In this document: piece by piece, positions 56,397-64,000 of the stretch
Layout of the letters: every line of letters begins with the position of its first letter
Position numbering within the stretch: the first letter of the stretch is position 1
Source: Agrilactobacillus yilanensis
Lineage (GTDB): Bacteria > Bacillota > Bacilli > Lactobacillales > Lactobacillaceae
Reading direction: 5' to 3'
NCBI RefSeq assembly: GCF_003946725.1
Contig: NZ_RHOY01000005.1
Coordinates: 62,001-126,000 of the forward strand
DNA length: 64,000 bases
Translations under genes and position numbers: made by a program
The notes under the pieces: generated by a model
Databases searched by the model: none
Told to the model about the DNA's origin: nothing
The model's input: the letters and a program-made list of their open reading frames with translations, nothing else

Positions 56397-57803
56397 TTAA
56401 TTTTTCTTTGCGTCTTCTGCCATAGAAAGATGATGTTTTGTACCTTGTTCTTCGATTTCTTCCAATGTTTTGCCCCGAGTTTCTGGTACTCTTGTCCGAA
56501 TGAAGACAACACCCAGTAAACAAATGATCCCAAAGATGGCAAATACGGCTTCTTGTGGCATAGAGGCTGTCATAATTGGGAATAATAAACCAACTAAGAA
56601 AGACCCAATCCAGTTAAAGGATGATGCTAAGCCAGATGCCCGGCCCCGAATTGCTAATGGGAAAATTTCACCAACAAGGACCCAAGTCAAAGGTGCCCAA
56701 GTGAAGGAATACATTGCAACGTAAAGAGATAAGAAGACAACAATCATCATTGGATTAGCATTTGGCAAAATCATATTAATGATTGCTGGTAAGATAAAGG
56801 ACAAGCCCATGATTGTACCACCAAACATTAATAAAGAACGCCGATTGAATTTTTCAGCAATCCCGATATAAACTAAGGATCCAATTACTAAGATAATCCC
56901 TTGAATAATTGGCCATAATAATGCAGAGCTTGCGGCATTCCCTGTTGCTTTTTCAACGATCAATGGAATGTAGTAGAAAATTGCGTTAGCCCCTTGGAAT
57001 TGTTGGAAAGCAGCAACCCCAACCCCGGCAATTACTAGGTAACGGTATTTACCCGTAAATAATGTGTGCCAAGAGGATGTATTAGCAGCTTGTGTTTCTT
57101 CTTTAGAAGTTTCTTGAATGTCTGCTAATTCTGAATCAATTTGACTGTCATCTTTACGAATGTAAGTCAAAACTTTTCGAGCTTCATCAGCATGTCCCGT
57201 TCTAACTAAGAAACGTGGTGATTCGGGTAAACGTAATACCCCAAAGAATAAAATAATAGCAGGTACTGCAGCAAGGCCTAACATTAACCGCCAAGCTGTT
57301 TGTTCTGGTAATTCCTTTAATAAGAAGTCGACAATATATGAAAGCAACATCCCAGAAACGATCATTGTCTGGTTAATCCCGGATAATGAGCCTCTTAAAC
57401 GTGCCGGTGCCATTTCAGACATGTAAGCTGGTACTAACGCAGAAGCAGCCCCAACGGCAAGTCCTAAGAACATCCGAACAATAATCAAGTAGATTTGACC
57501 ATCGTGAGGGGATGCTGCTGAAAGTATTGAACCAGCAACAAAGACTAATGCAGAAATCAAAATCATCTTACGTCGGCCTAACTTATCTGAAAGTTGCCCC
57601 GCTAAAGCGCCACCAAAAATGGCCCCAAACATAACGGCTGATGTAATCCAACCTGTAATTGTTGCATTATTTTGTAAATTCCAGTCGACCTGTAAGAATG
57701 GTAAAGCACCGGTCATAACACCAATATCATAACCGAATAGAATACCGCCAAATGATCCAAAGAAGTAAATAAAGCCACTTGGAATTTTTTTCTCCTTGTC
57801 CAT
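56397..57803 (-). CDS. Sugar:proton symporter, MFS sugar-porter family (probable arabinose transporter)
   Basis: A 468-residue, 12-helix MFS sugar porter. The signature motifs are GILFGYDIGVMTGALPFL, GQLSDKLGRRKMILISAL, RMFLGLAVGAASALVPAYMS, LPESPRFLVRTG and VPETRGKTLEEIEE. It is the first gene of the araBDA transcription unit, so L-arabinose is the expected substrate, as for AraE. The 5' region holds a promoter and a cre. The ATG at 57803 has an AGGAGG site. Xylose or another pentose cannot be excluded. Confidence 0.9.
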   Translation of the reverse strand: MDKEKKIPSGFIYFFGSFGGILFGYDIGVMTGALPFLQVDWNLQNNATITGWITSAVMFGAIFGGALAGQLSDKLGRRKMILISALVFVAGSILSAASPHDGQIYLIIVRMFLGLAVGAASALVPAYMSEMAPARLRGSLSGINQTMIVSGMLLSYIVDFLLKELPEQTAWRLMLGLAAVPAIILFFGVLRLPESPRFLVRTGHADEARKVLTYIRKDDSQIDSELADIQETSKEETQAANTSSWHTLFTGKYRYLVIAGVGVAAFQQFQGANAIFYYIPLIVEKATGNAASSALLWPIIQGIILVIGSLVYIGIAEKFNRRSLLMFGGTIMGLSFILPAIINMILPNANPMMIVVFLSLYVAMYSFTWAPLTWVLVGEIFPLAIRGRASGLASSFNWIGSFLVGLLFPIMTASMPQEAVFAIFGIICLLGVVFIRTRVPETRGKTLEEIEEQGTKHHLSMAEDAKKN

Positions 57804-57855
57804 GATTTATCCTCCTAGTTTTAAGCAAATTAATTTTAGAACCAGACGTTCTTAC

Positions 57856-57914
57856 TTAAAACGTTTTCAATTATTTAACAAAATTAGTGTAATATATTAA
57901 TACGAATAAATCAA
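57856..57914 (-). promoter_or_regulatory. Promoter and cre site of the arabinose operon
   Basis: Minus-strand -35 TTGATT (57909-57914) and -10 TACACT (57886-57891), spacer 17 bp. TTGAAAACGTTTTAA (57856-57870) downstream of the start fits cre and should give CcpA repression. The spacer region is AT-rich with weak palindromic character, where AraR might bind, but I see no clean AraR box there. The gap 57804-58218 has no gene. Confidence 0.65.
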
Positions 57915-58090
57915 GTATAAAAATAGTTATTAGGACAAATTTTTATTTAGGTCCACCTTTTTAACAAACTTATTTCCTTTTATTTTATAAATAATCAGTT
58001 GTCAGTAAGCCATTTCATAAAAACTAATATATCCTAATAACTTCTAATAAAGTTGAAATGGGCCCATTAATCCACTATAATCTGTACTAT

Positions 58091-58105
58091 CGAAAGCGCT
58101 TTTAA
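58091..58105. promoter_or_regulatory. Second cre-like site between araR and the arabinose transporter gene
   Basis: CGAAAGCGCTTTTAA fits cre loosely. It is followed by the palindromic TTAAGTACTTAAGTAC and another GCGCT-containing inverted element up to 58160. It lies about 290 bp before the transporter start, too far for direct promoter occlusion. Confidence 0.35.
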
Positions 58106-58171
58106 GTACTTAAGTACGTTAGCAGCCTTTCGTCAGCGGCTTAAAAGCGCTGCTTGCTTATTTTAAGGCCT

Positions 58172-58206
58172 AAAAAAACGAGCTTGAATTAAAAATTCAA
58201 CCTCGT
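58172..58206 (-). terminator. Intrinsic terminator of araR
   Basis: Minus-strand stem AAAACGAGGTTGAATT with AATTCAAGCTCGTTTT and a T run, 13 bp after the araR stop. Confidence 0.85.
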
Positions 58207-58218
58207 TTTAAGTCCCAT

Positions 58219-59295
58219 TTATTTAGGTGCAATGGCAGATTCTCTTTGAATTAACGGTGCATCATAGGCAATTGAAGTTACTTCTTGATGACGCAGCATC
58301 TCCAAAATTAGTTTTCCAGCATCTTCACCCATCTTATCTCGACCATGATCCATGGTGGTAATGCTGGGATTGATGTACCGCGACATTTGGTAATTATCAA
58401 ACCCCACCACCGATACTTCTTCAGGCACATTGATCTGCCGTTTCTTTAAATAATCAATGACATTAATGGCTAATTGATCATTGTAGCAGGCAATCGCTGT
58501 AGGATGGTCGGCTAGCTGCAAGTAACCATCAATTTTTTTCATCACTGTTGCCATGCTGTCTTGAGATTGGTACATGATCAAATTGCTTTTATAAGCAATA
58601 TTCGGATGATTTTGATAAGCTTCTACAAACCCATTCATCCGACAAATACCTTGAAGATCATCCACTTGAAAGATGCCTAACGTACTTTCGTGGCCTAAAC
58701 TAAATAAAAATTCCATCATTTTTTTCTCAGCGTGCTTATCGTCCACCGTAACTGAAGGACATTTCAATTCAGGATAGATTGCATTGATGAACAGCACTGG
58801 AATTTTGTTAGCCAAGATTTCATGATACAAATCCATATTTGTATTAGCCATTGCGCTTTGTGTCGGTTCAATAATTAAGGCCGCCACATGTAGGTCTAGC
58901 ATGCTTAGTAAGCTTTTTCGTTCTTTGGCATGGGTATTGTGGGTATTACTGATCAACAGTGAATAACCTTCATCTGAAATGACTCGATCAATCCCGGAAA
59001 TAATATCCGGAAAGATATAATCTGCAATATGGGTGGTGATAATTCCAATAATTTTTCGATCTTTTTCCGGTGTCCAATCTTTATGCCAATCCTGTACAAA
59101 CATCCCCCCGCCTTGGATACGATAAACAAAATGTTCATCTTCTAATTCGCCCACCGCACGCCGGATTGTATAGCGGGAAACATCAAATTGGTCAATAAGT
59201 TCCGTTTCTGTGGGTAATTTATCATCAATTTTATATTCCCCAGATAAAATTGCTGTTTTAAGCTGATTTTTTACGGTTTCCCATTTCTTTTCCAT
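58219..59295 (-). CDS. araR: AraR, arabinose-responsive GntR/LacI-type repressor
   Basis: A 358-residue chimeric repressor: a GntR-type winged helix at the N-terminus (SGEYKIDDKLPTETELIDQF, then DVSRYTIRRAVGELE) and a LacI-type sugar-binding domain from about residue 80 (IGIITTHIADYIFPDIISGI, VVGFDNYQMSRYINPSITTMDH). This architecture is that of AraR of B. subtilis and lactobacilli, which represses the ara genes without L-arabinose. The ATG follows GAGGAAAA. It is divergent from galM and upstream of the arabinose operon in the same direction, with its own terminator between. Confidence 0.93.
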   Translation of the reverse strand: MEKKWETVKNQLKTAILSGEYKIDDKLPTETELIDQFDVSRYTIRRAVGELEDEHFVYRIQGGGMFVQDWHKDWTPEKDRKIIGIITTHIADYIFPDIISGIDRVISDEGYSLLISNTHNTHAKERKSLLSMLDLHVAALIIEPTQSAMANTNMDLYHEILANKIPVLFINAIYPELKCPSVTVDDKHAEKKMMEFLFSLGHESTLGIFQVDDLQGICRMNGFVEAYQNHPNIAYKSNLIMYQSQDSMATVMKKIDGYLQLADHPTAIACYNDQLAINVIDYLKKRQINVPEEVSVVGFDNYQMSRYINPSITTMDHGRDKMGEDAGKLILEMLRHQEVTSIAYDAPLIQRESAIAPK

Positions 59296-59326
59296 AATTT
59301 TCCTCGATAACTCAATTCTAATGTAA

Positions 59327-59342
59327 ATTTGTAAATACCAAT
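59327..59342. promoter_or_regulatory. Candidate AraR operator between araR and galM
   Basis: ATTTGTA-AA-TACCAAT is close to the B. subtilis AraR box (ATTTGTACGTACAAAT) with an imperfect right arm. It lies 32 bp before araR and about 100 bp before galM, so it could serve both. Confidence 0.45.
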
Positions 59343-59440
59343 TTATACTAATATATCATCCCAATTCTTTCAAGTAGTACTTATTTATATGGTATCAATT
59401 TTTATTAACTTTGACCATCATTTTATTGGAGGCTTTATTT

Positions 59441-60493
59441 ATGACAGAATCTAAAATTACCGCAACAACAACTCAATTGGATACTTACCAAGACAAACCT
59501 ATTTATGAATTTACATTAACAAATCAAAATAACGTTAGTATTTCCGCAATTAGCTTAGGCGCTACTTTTTATAAACTGCTCGTACCTACAAAAACTCAGC
59601 AACGGACAAACCTCATTTTAAATTTCTTTAATAGCGCAGATTATCCTAAAAATGGCTCCTTTGCTGGTATGGCAGTGGGGCGGACAGCCGGCCGCATTGG
59701 GGATGGCCAGATTATCTTAGATCAACAAACTTACCAACTACCACAAAATGAAGGCACTACCACCTTACATGGTGGCCCTAATGGGTTTTCTTCTGAAGTT
59801 TGGAATGGCAGTATCGTTATCAAAGACGGACAACCGGCCATTTTATTCCATCATCTGCAAAAATCCGAAGATGACGGTTTCCCCGGAGACCTTGATACAA
59901 CAATTATGTATCAACTTACTGAAAATGATGAAGTTAAAGTTACCTTTACCGGTCGTTCAACCGCTAAAACCGTCTTCAATCCAACAATCCATACGTACTT
60001 TAACCTCGGAGATACTGAAGATATTTTAGAACATCAACTTTTAATTAGAGCCGCTGAACATTTAGAATTAGATGCCAAAAATGTCCCTACTGGCCAATTC
60101 CTTGAAGTGGACGAAACACCATTTAATTTTCAAAACGGCCAAAGATTAGGCACTGCCATTGATGCCGTTAAAGACACACCCCATCACGGCTTTGATGATA
60201 TCTTCAAAGTGACACCAAATACAAAAATTGCCAAATTAACCGACCCCGCAACCCAACGTTCCGTAACCATCACCTCAGATCGTAACGCCCTAGTTATCTT
60301 CACCGCTAACGAATTTTCAGAAAAAGAAGACATGAACTTCGTCCGCACTAACGGCGTCGGCAAACCTTATATGGGCGTAGCCATGGAAGCCCAAAACCTA
60401 CCAGACACCACAAAACACAACAACTTCGGCAGCGACATCCTACCCGCCAACGAAACCGTACAACACCACATTAGCTATAAAGTAAGTTATTAA
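59441..60493 (+). CDS. galM: Aldose 1-epimerase (mutarotase)
   Basis: A 350-residue galactose mutarotase-fold enzyme that interconverts alpha and beta anomers of aldoses. Motifs: SLGATFYKLLVPTK, FAGMAVGRTAGRIGDG, NEGTTTLHGGPNGFSSEVW (catalytic His), FNPTIHTYFNLGD (second His) and GVAMEAQNLPDTT (catalytic Glu). I choose the ATG at 59441 behind a GGAGG site. It is next to araR and probably supplies the arabinose anomer used by AraA. The last 250 bp use C-ending codons much more than the rest, directly before the repeat array. Confidence 0.95.
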   Translation: MTESKITATTTQLDTYQDKPIYEFTLTNQNNVSISAISLGATFYKLLVPTKTQQRTNLILNFFNSADYPKNGSFAGMAVGRTAGRIGDGQIILDQQTYQLPQNEGTTTLHGGPNGFSSEVWNGSIVIKDGQPAILFHHLQKSEDDGFPGDLDTTIMYQLTENDEVKVTFTGRSTAKTVFNPTIHTYFNLGDTEDILEHQLLIRAAEHLELDAKNVPTGQFLEVDETPFNFQNGQRLGTAIDAVKDTPHHGFDDIFKVTPNTKIAKLTDPATQRSVTITSDRNALVIFTANEFSEKEDMNFVRTNGVGKPYMGVAMEAQNLPDTTKHNNFGSDILPANETVQHHISYKVSY

Positions 60494-60496
60494 AAT

Positions 60497-61227
60497 CAGA
60501 GCGTGAAGCCTCATGAATTGGCTTTGCGTATAACCTAGAATCTTGCAGGGTGTCGCTAGACACACAAGAGATTCGTAGTTATACAAGAAGGCAATGAGGC
60601 TGAACGTGTTTTAAAATCAGAGCGTGAAAAGTTACGGGTGACAATGCACATAACCTAGACTTACGACATAAGCCCGAACTTGGCTTGTGAGTAAGACGTA
60701 GTTATGTAAATTGTCAGTAACTTTGAACGCGTTTTAAATCCAGAGCGTGACCAAAGACGGGTTGATTTTGAGCATAGCCTAGACTAACGCCGTGAGCGGG
60801 CTTCGCTTACAAGTTAGACGTAGCTAAGCGCAGAAATCAGTCTTTGGGAACGCGTTTCAAAATCAGAGCGTGAAGCCTCATGAATTGGCTTTGCGTATAA
60901 CCTAGACTTGGCAGGCAGTCGCTTGCGACTAGCAACAAGGCGTAGTTATATGTAGAAATCAGTCTTTGGGAACGCGTTTCAAATCCAGAGCGTGAACTAG
61001 AGCGGGAAAGCCTCGAGCACTAACCTAGAATTATGAAATAAGTGCACTTCGCTTATGAATAATTCGTAGTTAGGTGAGAGCTTTGCTCTAGTGAACGCGT
61101 TTCAAATCCAGAGCGTAAGCCAACATGGGTGATTTCGCAATATAACCTAGACTTGGCAGGCAGTCGCCTGCGACTGGCAACAAGGCGTAGTTATATGTAG
61201 AAATCAGTGTTGGTGAACGCGTTTCAG
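60497..61227 (+). repeat. Tandem array of six structured repeat units
   Basis: Six head-to-tail units of about 115 bp: 60497-60612, 60618-60735, 60741-60858, 60864-60980, 60986-61103 and 61109-61225. Each runs from CAGAGCG to ACGCGTTTC/T. The outer stem differs but pairs in five of six: AGCCTCAT/ATGAGGCT (unit 1), AAGTTAC/GTAACTT (2), CCAAAGAC/GTCTTTGG (3), ACTAGAGC/GCTCTAGT (5), CCAACA/TGTTGG (6). Unit 4 has the left arm of unit 1 and the right arm of unit 3, so its outer stem cannot form. Inside are a G-rich bulge, a second stem (TGATTT/AAATCA or TGACAAT/ATTGTCA), an ATAAC/GTTAT stem, a constant AACCTAGA/CGTAGTT internal loop and a variable apical hairpin. Related units lie at 14441-14755. 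The array is in the probable 3' UTR of galM. Confidence 0.88.
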
Positions 61228-61261
61228 AAAACCAAAATATGTCACAAACCATAAAACACAT

Positions 61262-61320
61262 AAAAACAGCGAACGACTGAATCAAAAGCTAACTTTCGAT
61301 TCACTCAATCGCTGTTTTTA
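61262..61320 (+). terminator. Intrinsic terminator between the galM/repeat region and the glycosyltransferase gene
   Basis: AAAACAGCGA (61263-61272) pairs with TCGCTGTTTT (61309-61318), with an inner GAATC/GATTC stem and T runs on both sides. It probably serves both convergent transcripts. Confidence 0.8.
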
Positions 61321-61323
61321 TTT

Positions 61324-62526
61324 TTATTGAATAATCTTTTGTTCGATACGTTGAATCAGCTGAGGCCAGCTGCTTTCCAAAACCGCTTGCTGCACAGTGT
61401 CTGAAAACGGTACCTGTTGCCGGCACGCTTCAATTTGTGCCGCCAATGCTTGCGCCAAACGTTGATAAAACGCTGGCAAATCTGCCTTAACCGGTTTATC
61501 TTGATCTACCAATCCCGGCAATGACACATAAGAAATGACCCCGCTATCATTAACCACTGAACCTAACTGCTCTTTTAATGCAGGTATCTCAGTGGTTACC
61601 ACCCGTAACCCGCAGGCCAATGCCTCAATATTTACTAACCCTAAGCCCTCATAATAAGACGGTAACGTAAAAATATCCGCCTGTCTAAAAATAGTCGCTA
61701 AAGAAGGCTGATCTACCACATTATAAAGCTTAATCTGCGAATTTTTAAAATAAGGCGTCAAACGTTGATGCGCTTCAGGAGCTGGATTACCAATCAAATG
61801 CAACTGCGCTTCTGGAAATTGATCACTAATCTGACCAAAAGCTTCAGCCAACGCATAAATCCCCTTTGCCTCAGCAATTTTGCCAGCATAAATAATATCT
61901 ATCGATTCTTTTTTGAATTTTTCTTTCGGATAAAAAATCTCCGGATCAAAACCCCCGCCTAACACCGTAATACGCGCCTTAGAAATATGATAGGTCTCTT
62001 GAATCGCTGGAACTTGATCATGACTCAAGGCAAAAACACGGGTTAAACCATTCAAATCTAACACATAACGCGCCAGTAAATCCGGATGCTGATGGGCTTG
62101 GCGTAAATCTGTCCCATGACAAAATGCATAAATGGGCAAATTAGGATATTCCTGTCGAACTAACGCTGTTAAAAGCCATAAATGATGACAAAAAATAATA
62201 TCCGGTTTGAACTGATTCACCGCTTGTCGCAACTTTTGTCGAAAAACAAATTGCCAATCTGCAATCATAGCCGGGGTCATCTCACCATAAACCGTACTCT
62301 CATAAGGCATAACATCGCTCATCCCAGGTAACGGAAACTCACAAGTTTCATTTGGAAATTTTACAGCATACTGCCGGTCTTTAGGTAAAAGGTCAAATTC
62401 AAAATCCCCAAAGCTACCATATAAACAGGCTTGATCATAAGTCTTTAGCCCTTTGATAACATTGGCAAAATAAACCCCACTGCCAGTTTTAGCGGGTAGT
62501 TGTGCTTGAACATGTAAAATCCTCAT
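61324..62526 (-). CDS. Glycosyltransferase family 4 protein
   Basis: A 400-residue GT-B glycosyltransferase. It begins MRILHVQAQLPAKTGSGVYF and has VLGGGFDPEIFYP, IDIIYAGKIAEAKGIYALAE and the nucleotide-sugar site LPSYYEGLGLVNIEALACGL (E-x7-E). It is probably cytosolic and transfers a sugar to a lipid, protein or small acceptor. The start overlaps the stop of the ABC ATPase gene (ATGATG), so the two are translationally coupled; I use the second ATG, which is 7 bp from GGAGG. Pairing with an importer-type ABC gene is odd, and the acceptor is unknown. Confidence 0.87.
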   Translation of the reverse strand: MRILHVQAQLPAKTGSGVYFANVIKGLKTYDQACLYGSFGDFEFDLLPKDRQYAVKFPNETCEFPLPGMSDVMPYESTVYGEMTPAMIADWQFVFRQKLRQAVNQFKPDIIFCHHLWLLTALVRQEYPNLPIYAFCHGTDLRQAHQHPDLLARYVLDLNGLTRVFALSHDQVPAIQETYHISKARITVLGGGFDPEIFYPKEKFKKESIDIIYAGKIAEAKGIYALAEAFGQISDQFPEAQLHLIGNPAPEAHQRLTPYFKNSQIKLYNVVDQPSLATIFRQADIFTLPSYYEGLGLVNIEALACGLRVVTTEIPALKEQLGSVVNDSGVISYVSLPGLVDQDKPVKADLPAFYQRLAQALAAQIEACRQQVPFSDTVQQAVLESSWPQLIQRIEQKIIQ

Positions 62527-63464
62527 CATTTTCCCTCCATCTGCTGCACTTGATAAGTTAAGGTTACTAAATCCCCCACTTCAAAAGCCGCACCTCGATT
62601 TAGACGCGTAATCCAAAATGTTTGCGTCGGTAGTTTAACTTGATAATTAATCGTTGCCCCTTGAAAAATTTTTTGAATAATTTGGCCTTGCCCATTGGTA
62701 TCTAACCTCAGATCAATACATTCTGGTCGGACATATGCCGTATTTGCCAATTGATTGGCTTCCCCGATAAATGTCAGAACAAATTTATTTTTAGGCTGAT
62801 TATATAGTTCAGCCCCAGTCGCAATTTGTTGAATTTTACCTGCATCCATCACCAAAATACGATCGGCAATGGCAAAGGCCTCTTGCTGATCATGGGTCAC
62901 AAAAACCATTGTGATACCTAGTTCTTTTTGCAGTCGTCGTAATTCTAAACGCATAGACAAGCGCAGTTTTTCATCCAAATTCGAAAACGGCTCATCCAAT
63001 AATAATAACTTAGGGGCTACGATTAAGCTACGGCCTAACGCTATTCGCTGCTGTTGACCGCCACTTAAATCTTGAATCCGGGCCGTTTGATATTCCGTCA
63101 TTTGTAACAGCTGCAGCATTTTTATAGCTTTAGCCTTTGCCGCCTTTTTCCCAATTTTTTGGAATTTTAAGCCATACATCAAATTTTGTAAGACATTCAT
63201 ATGGGGAAATAAACTGTAGGATTGGAAGACCGTGGTGATATCACGATCTTCTGGCATCGCCTTTGTAATCTCTTGACCTAATAACCTCACGGTGCCTGAT
63301 GTAACTTGAGTAAAACCATTTAGACAGCTTAATAACGTGCTTTTCCCACAGCCACTAGGACCCAAGACAACCAGCATTTCACCAGTTTCAACCCCAAAGG
63401 AAAGCTGATGCAATACGTTTTTTTGCTGGTAAACCTTCGTTAAATCCTTAACTTCTAGAAACAT
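62526..63464 (-). CDS. ABC transporter ATP-binding protein (FbpC/PotA type)
   Basis: A 312-residue nucleotide-binding subunit of an importer. Walker A is GPSGCGKSTLLS, the Q-loop is TVFQSYSLFPHM, the signature is LSGGQQQRIALGRSL and Walker B is LLLLDEPFSNLDEK, with a C-terminal regulatory/TOBE-like domain of about 90 residues (AYVRPECIDLRLDTN). This matches CUT1/Fe3+/polyamine/phosphonate-type importers. It overlaps the permease gene by 17 bp and the glycosyltransferase by 3 bp. The substrate-binding gene is not in the window, so the cargo (iron, thiamine, aminoethylphosphonate or another) cannot be set. Confidence 0.92.
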   Translation of the reverse strand: MFLEVKDLTKVYQQKNVLHQLSFGVETGEMLVVLGPSGCGKSTLLSCLNGFTQVTSGTVRLLGQEITKAMPEDRDITTVFQSYSLFPHMNVLQNLMYGLKFQKIGKKAAKAKAIKMLQLLQMTEYQTARIQDLSGGQQQRIALGRSLIVAPKLLLLDEPFSNLDEKLRLSMRLELRRLQKELGITMVFVTHDQQEAFAIADRILVMDAGKIQQIATGAELYNQPKNKFVLTFIGEANQLANTAYVRPECIDLRLDTNGQGQIIQKIFQGATINYQVKLPTQTFWITRLNRGAAFEVGDLVTLTYQVQQMEGK

Positions 63465-64000
63465 GTAACCACCGCCTTTGCTTAAGTCCTAAAATACCAA
63501 ACACAAGACCTGCCATGATTAGACAAATCAAAATAATCAAACAGGCGATCACTGAAGCTATTTGATATTCTCCGCGCTGAACAACATCAAACATTACAAT
63601 CGTCATTACTTTTTGTCCCGGTCGAATTAAGAAAATAATAGAACCGATGGTCGTCATCGTACTAATAAAACCATTCAAAAAAGTTAAGGCAAACCCCTGT
63701 CTAGTCATTGGAAAGAACACATCATGCCACTCATTTAAAACCGTCCCACCTAAATCATGAACTGTTTTGAAATAAGTCGGTTCAACTTGAGCCACCGCTG
63801 CTTTAGCCGCTTTAGTCGCAAAGGCAACTTGCTTAAAAGTCACATTAATAATGACAATAATCGACAAATTGGTTAGATGGAAATATTGCCCCGAAAAAGC
63901 ATAAAGATAGCCTAACCCAAAAAATGTACCGGGTAATATATACGGAAAAGTCCCAATAAGTTCAATTAAATTCATCCACCTTGATTGCCGAATCTGACTA
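63448..64000 (-). CDS. ABC transporter permease, C-terminal part (runs off the window)
   Basis: The last 183 codons of a binding-protein-dependent permease. Membrane helices are clear (PYILPGTFFGLGYLYAF, LSIIVIINVTF, VIACLIILICLIMAGLVFGI). The EAA-like loop reads VEPTYFKTVHDLGGTVLNEW, where it would dock on the ATPase. The frame is open to the edge at 64000, so the ATG at 63975 is internal (RQSRWMNLIELIGTFPYIL). It resembles the second half of FbpB/iron(III)- or phosphonate-type permeases. Confidence 0.88.
   Translation of the reverse strand, partial: SQIRQSRWMNLIELIGTFPYILPGTFFGLGYLYAFSGQYFHLTNLSIIVIINVTFKQVAFATKAAKAAVAQVEPTYFKTVHDLGGTVLNEWHDVFFPMTRQGFALTFLNGFISTMTTIGSIIFLIRPGQKVMTIVMFDVVQRGEYQIASVIACLIILICLIMAGLVFGILGLKQRRWLHVSRS

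Noticed and set aside
60497-61227. Possible CRISPR array
   Set aside because: The units are about 115 bp, contiguous, internally palindromic and without unique spacers of constant length; no cas genes are near.

Overview
The window looks like a chromosomal segment of a lactic acid bacterium, most probably Lactobacillaceae. The gene order queA-ruvB-ruvA / mutL-mutS-ymcA-ymdB, and groESL beside a CPBP protease, rex and a YdiF-type ABC-F gene, is the conserved Bacillota layout. Ribosome binding sites are strong AGGAGG types, TTG and GTG starts are common, CcpA-type cre sites are present, and codon use is AT-rich. I cannot fix the genus.

Layout. (1) 1-13.8 kb, minus strand, housekeeping: queA (cut by the window edge), ruvB, ruvA, a YkkC/YkkD-type small multidrug (guanidinium-type) exporter pair behind a short attenuated leader, mutL, mutS, ymcA, ymdB, a KimA-like potassium importer, a DUF1827-like gene, groEL and groES (with a CIRCE operator). 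(2) 13.8-17.7 kb: CPBP protease, two and a half copies of a structured repeat, rex, ABC-F. (3) 17.7-37.7 kb: a large accessory block holding a lactate permease, a hotdog thioesterase, a BaiCD/FadH-like enoate reductase, aroD, aroE, LysR, MFS, a GlcD/LctD-type flavin dehydrogenase, an unknown Cys-rich protein, an acyl-CoA ligase, EtfA, EtfB, two acyl-CoA dehydrogenases, a class III CoA-transferase, then a second LysR and a second MFS. (4) 38.1-52.5 kb: an apparent inserted island, bounded by 78-bp direct repeats that contain the araA terminator. It holds an IS3-family element, a tannase/feruloyl-esterase-family gene, a GH3, a frameshifted GH106-like gene, a pectin-acetylesterase-like esterase, a beta-lactamase-fold hydrolase, a GPH sugar symporter and an AraC regulator. 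(5) 52.5-60.5 kb: the L-arabinose operon (transporter, araB, araD, araA), araR and galM. (6) 60.5-61.2 kb: six tandem copies of the same structured repeat. (7) 61.3-64 kb: a glycosyltransferase and part of an ABC importer.

How the genes fit together (inference). AroE and AroD can convert quinate and shikimate through 3-dehydroquinate and 3-dehydroshikimate. The CoA ligase or CoA-transferase, two acyl-CoA dehydrogenases, EtfAB and the enoate reductase could then activate the unsaturated ring acid and reduce it, with the thioesterase or CoA-transferase releasing the product. The LctD-type dehydrogenase with EtfAB and a lactate permease matches the Etf-linked lactate dehydrogenase of acetogens, so lactate could donate the electrons. 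This would be a quinate/shikimate-respiring electron sink in a fermentative bacterium. A tannase-family esterase in the next island could supply quinate from chlorogenic-type esters. The two LysR promoter regions share a palindrome, and the main operon promoter carries a cre site.

The most striking non-coding feature is the roughly 115-bp repeat family. Its stems change sequence between copies but keep pairing, while an internal loop is constant. That pattern points to a structured RNA or DNA element.
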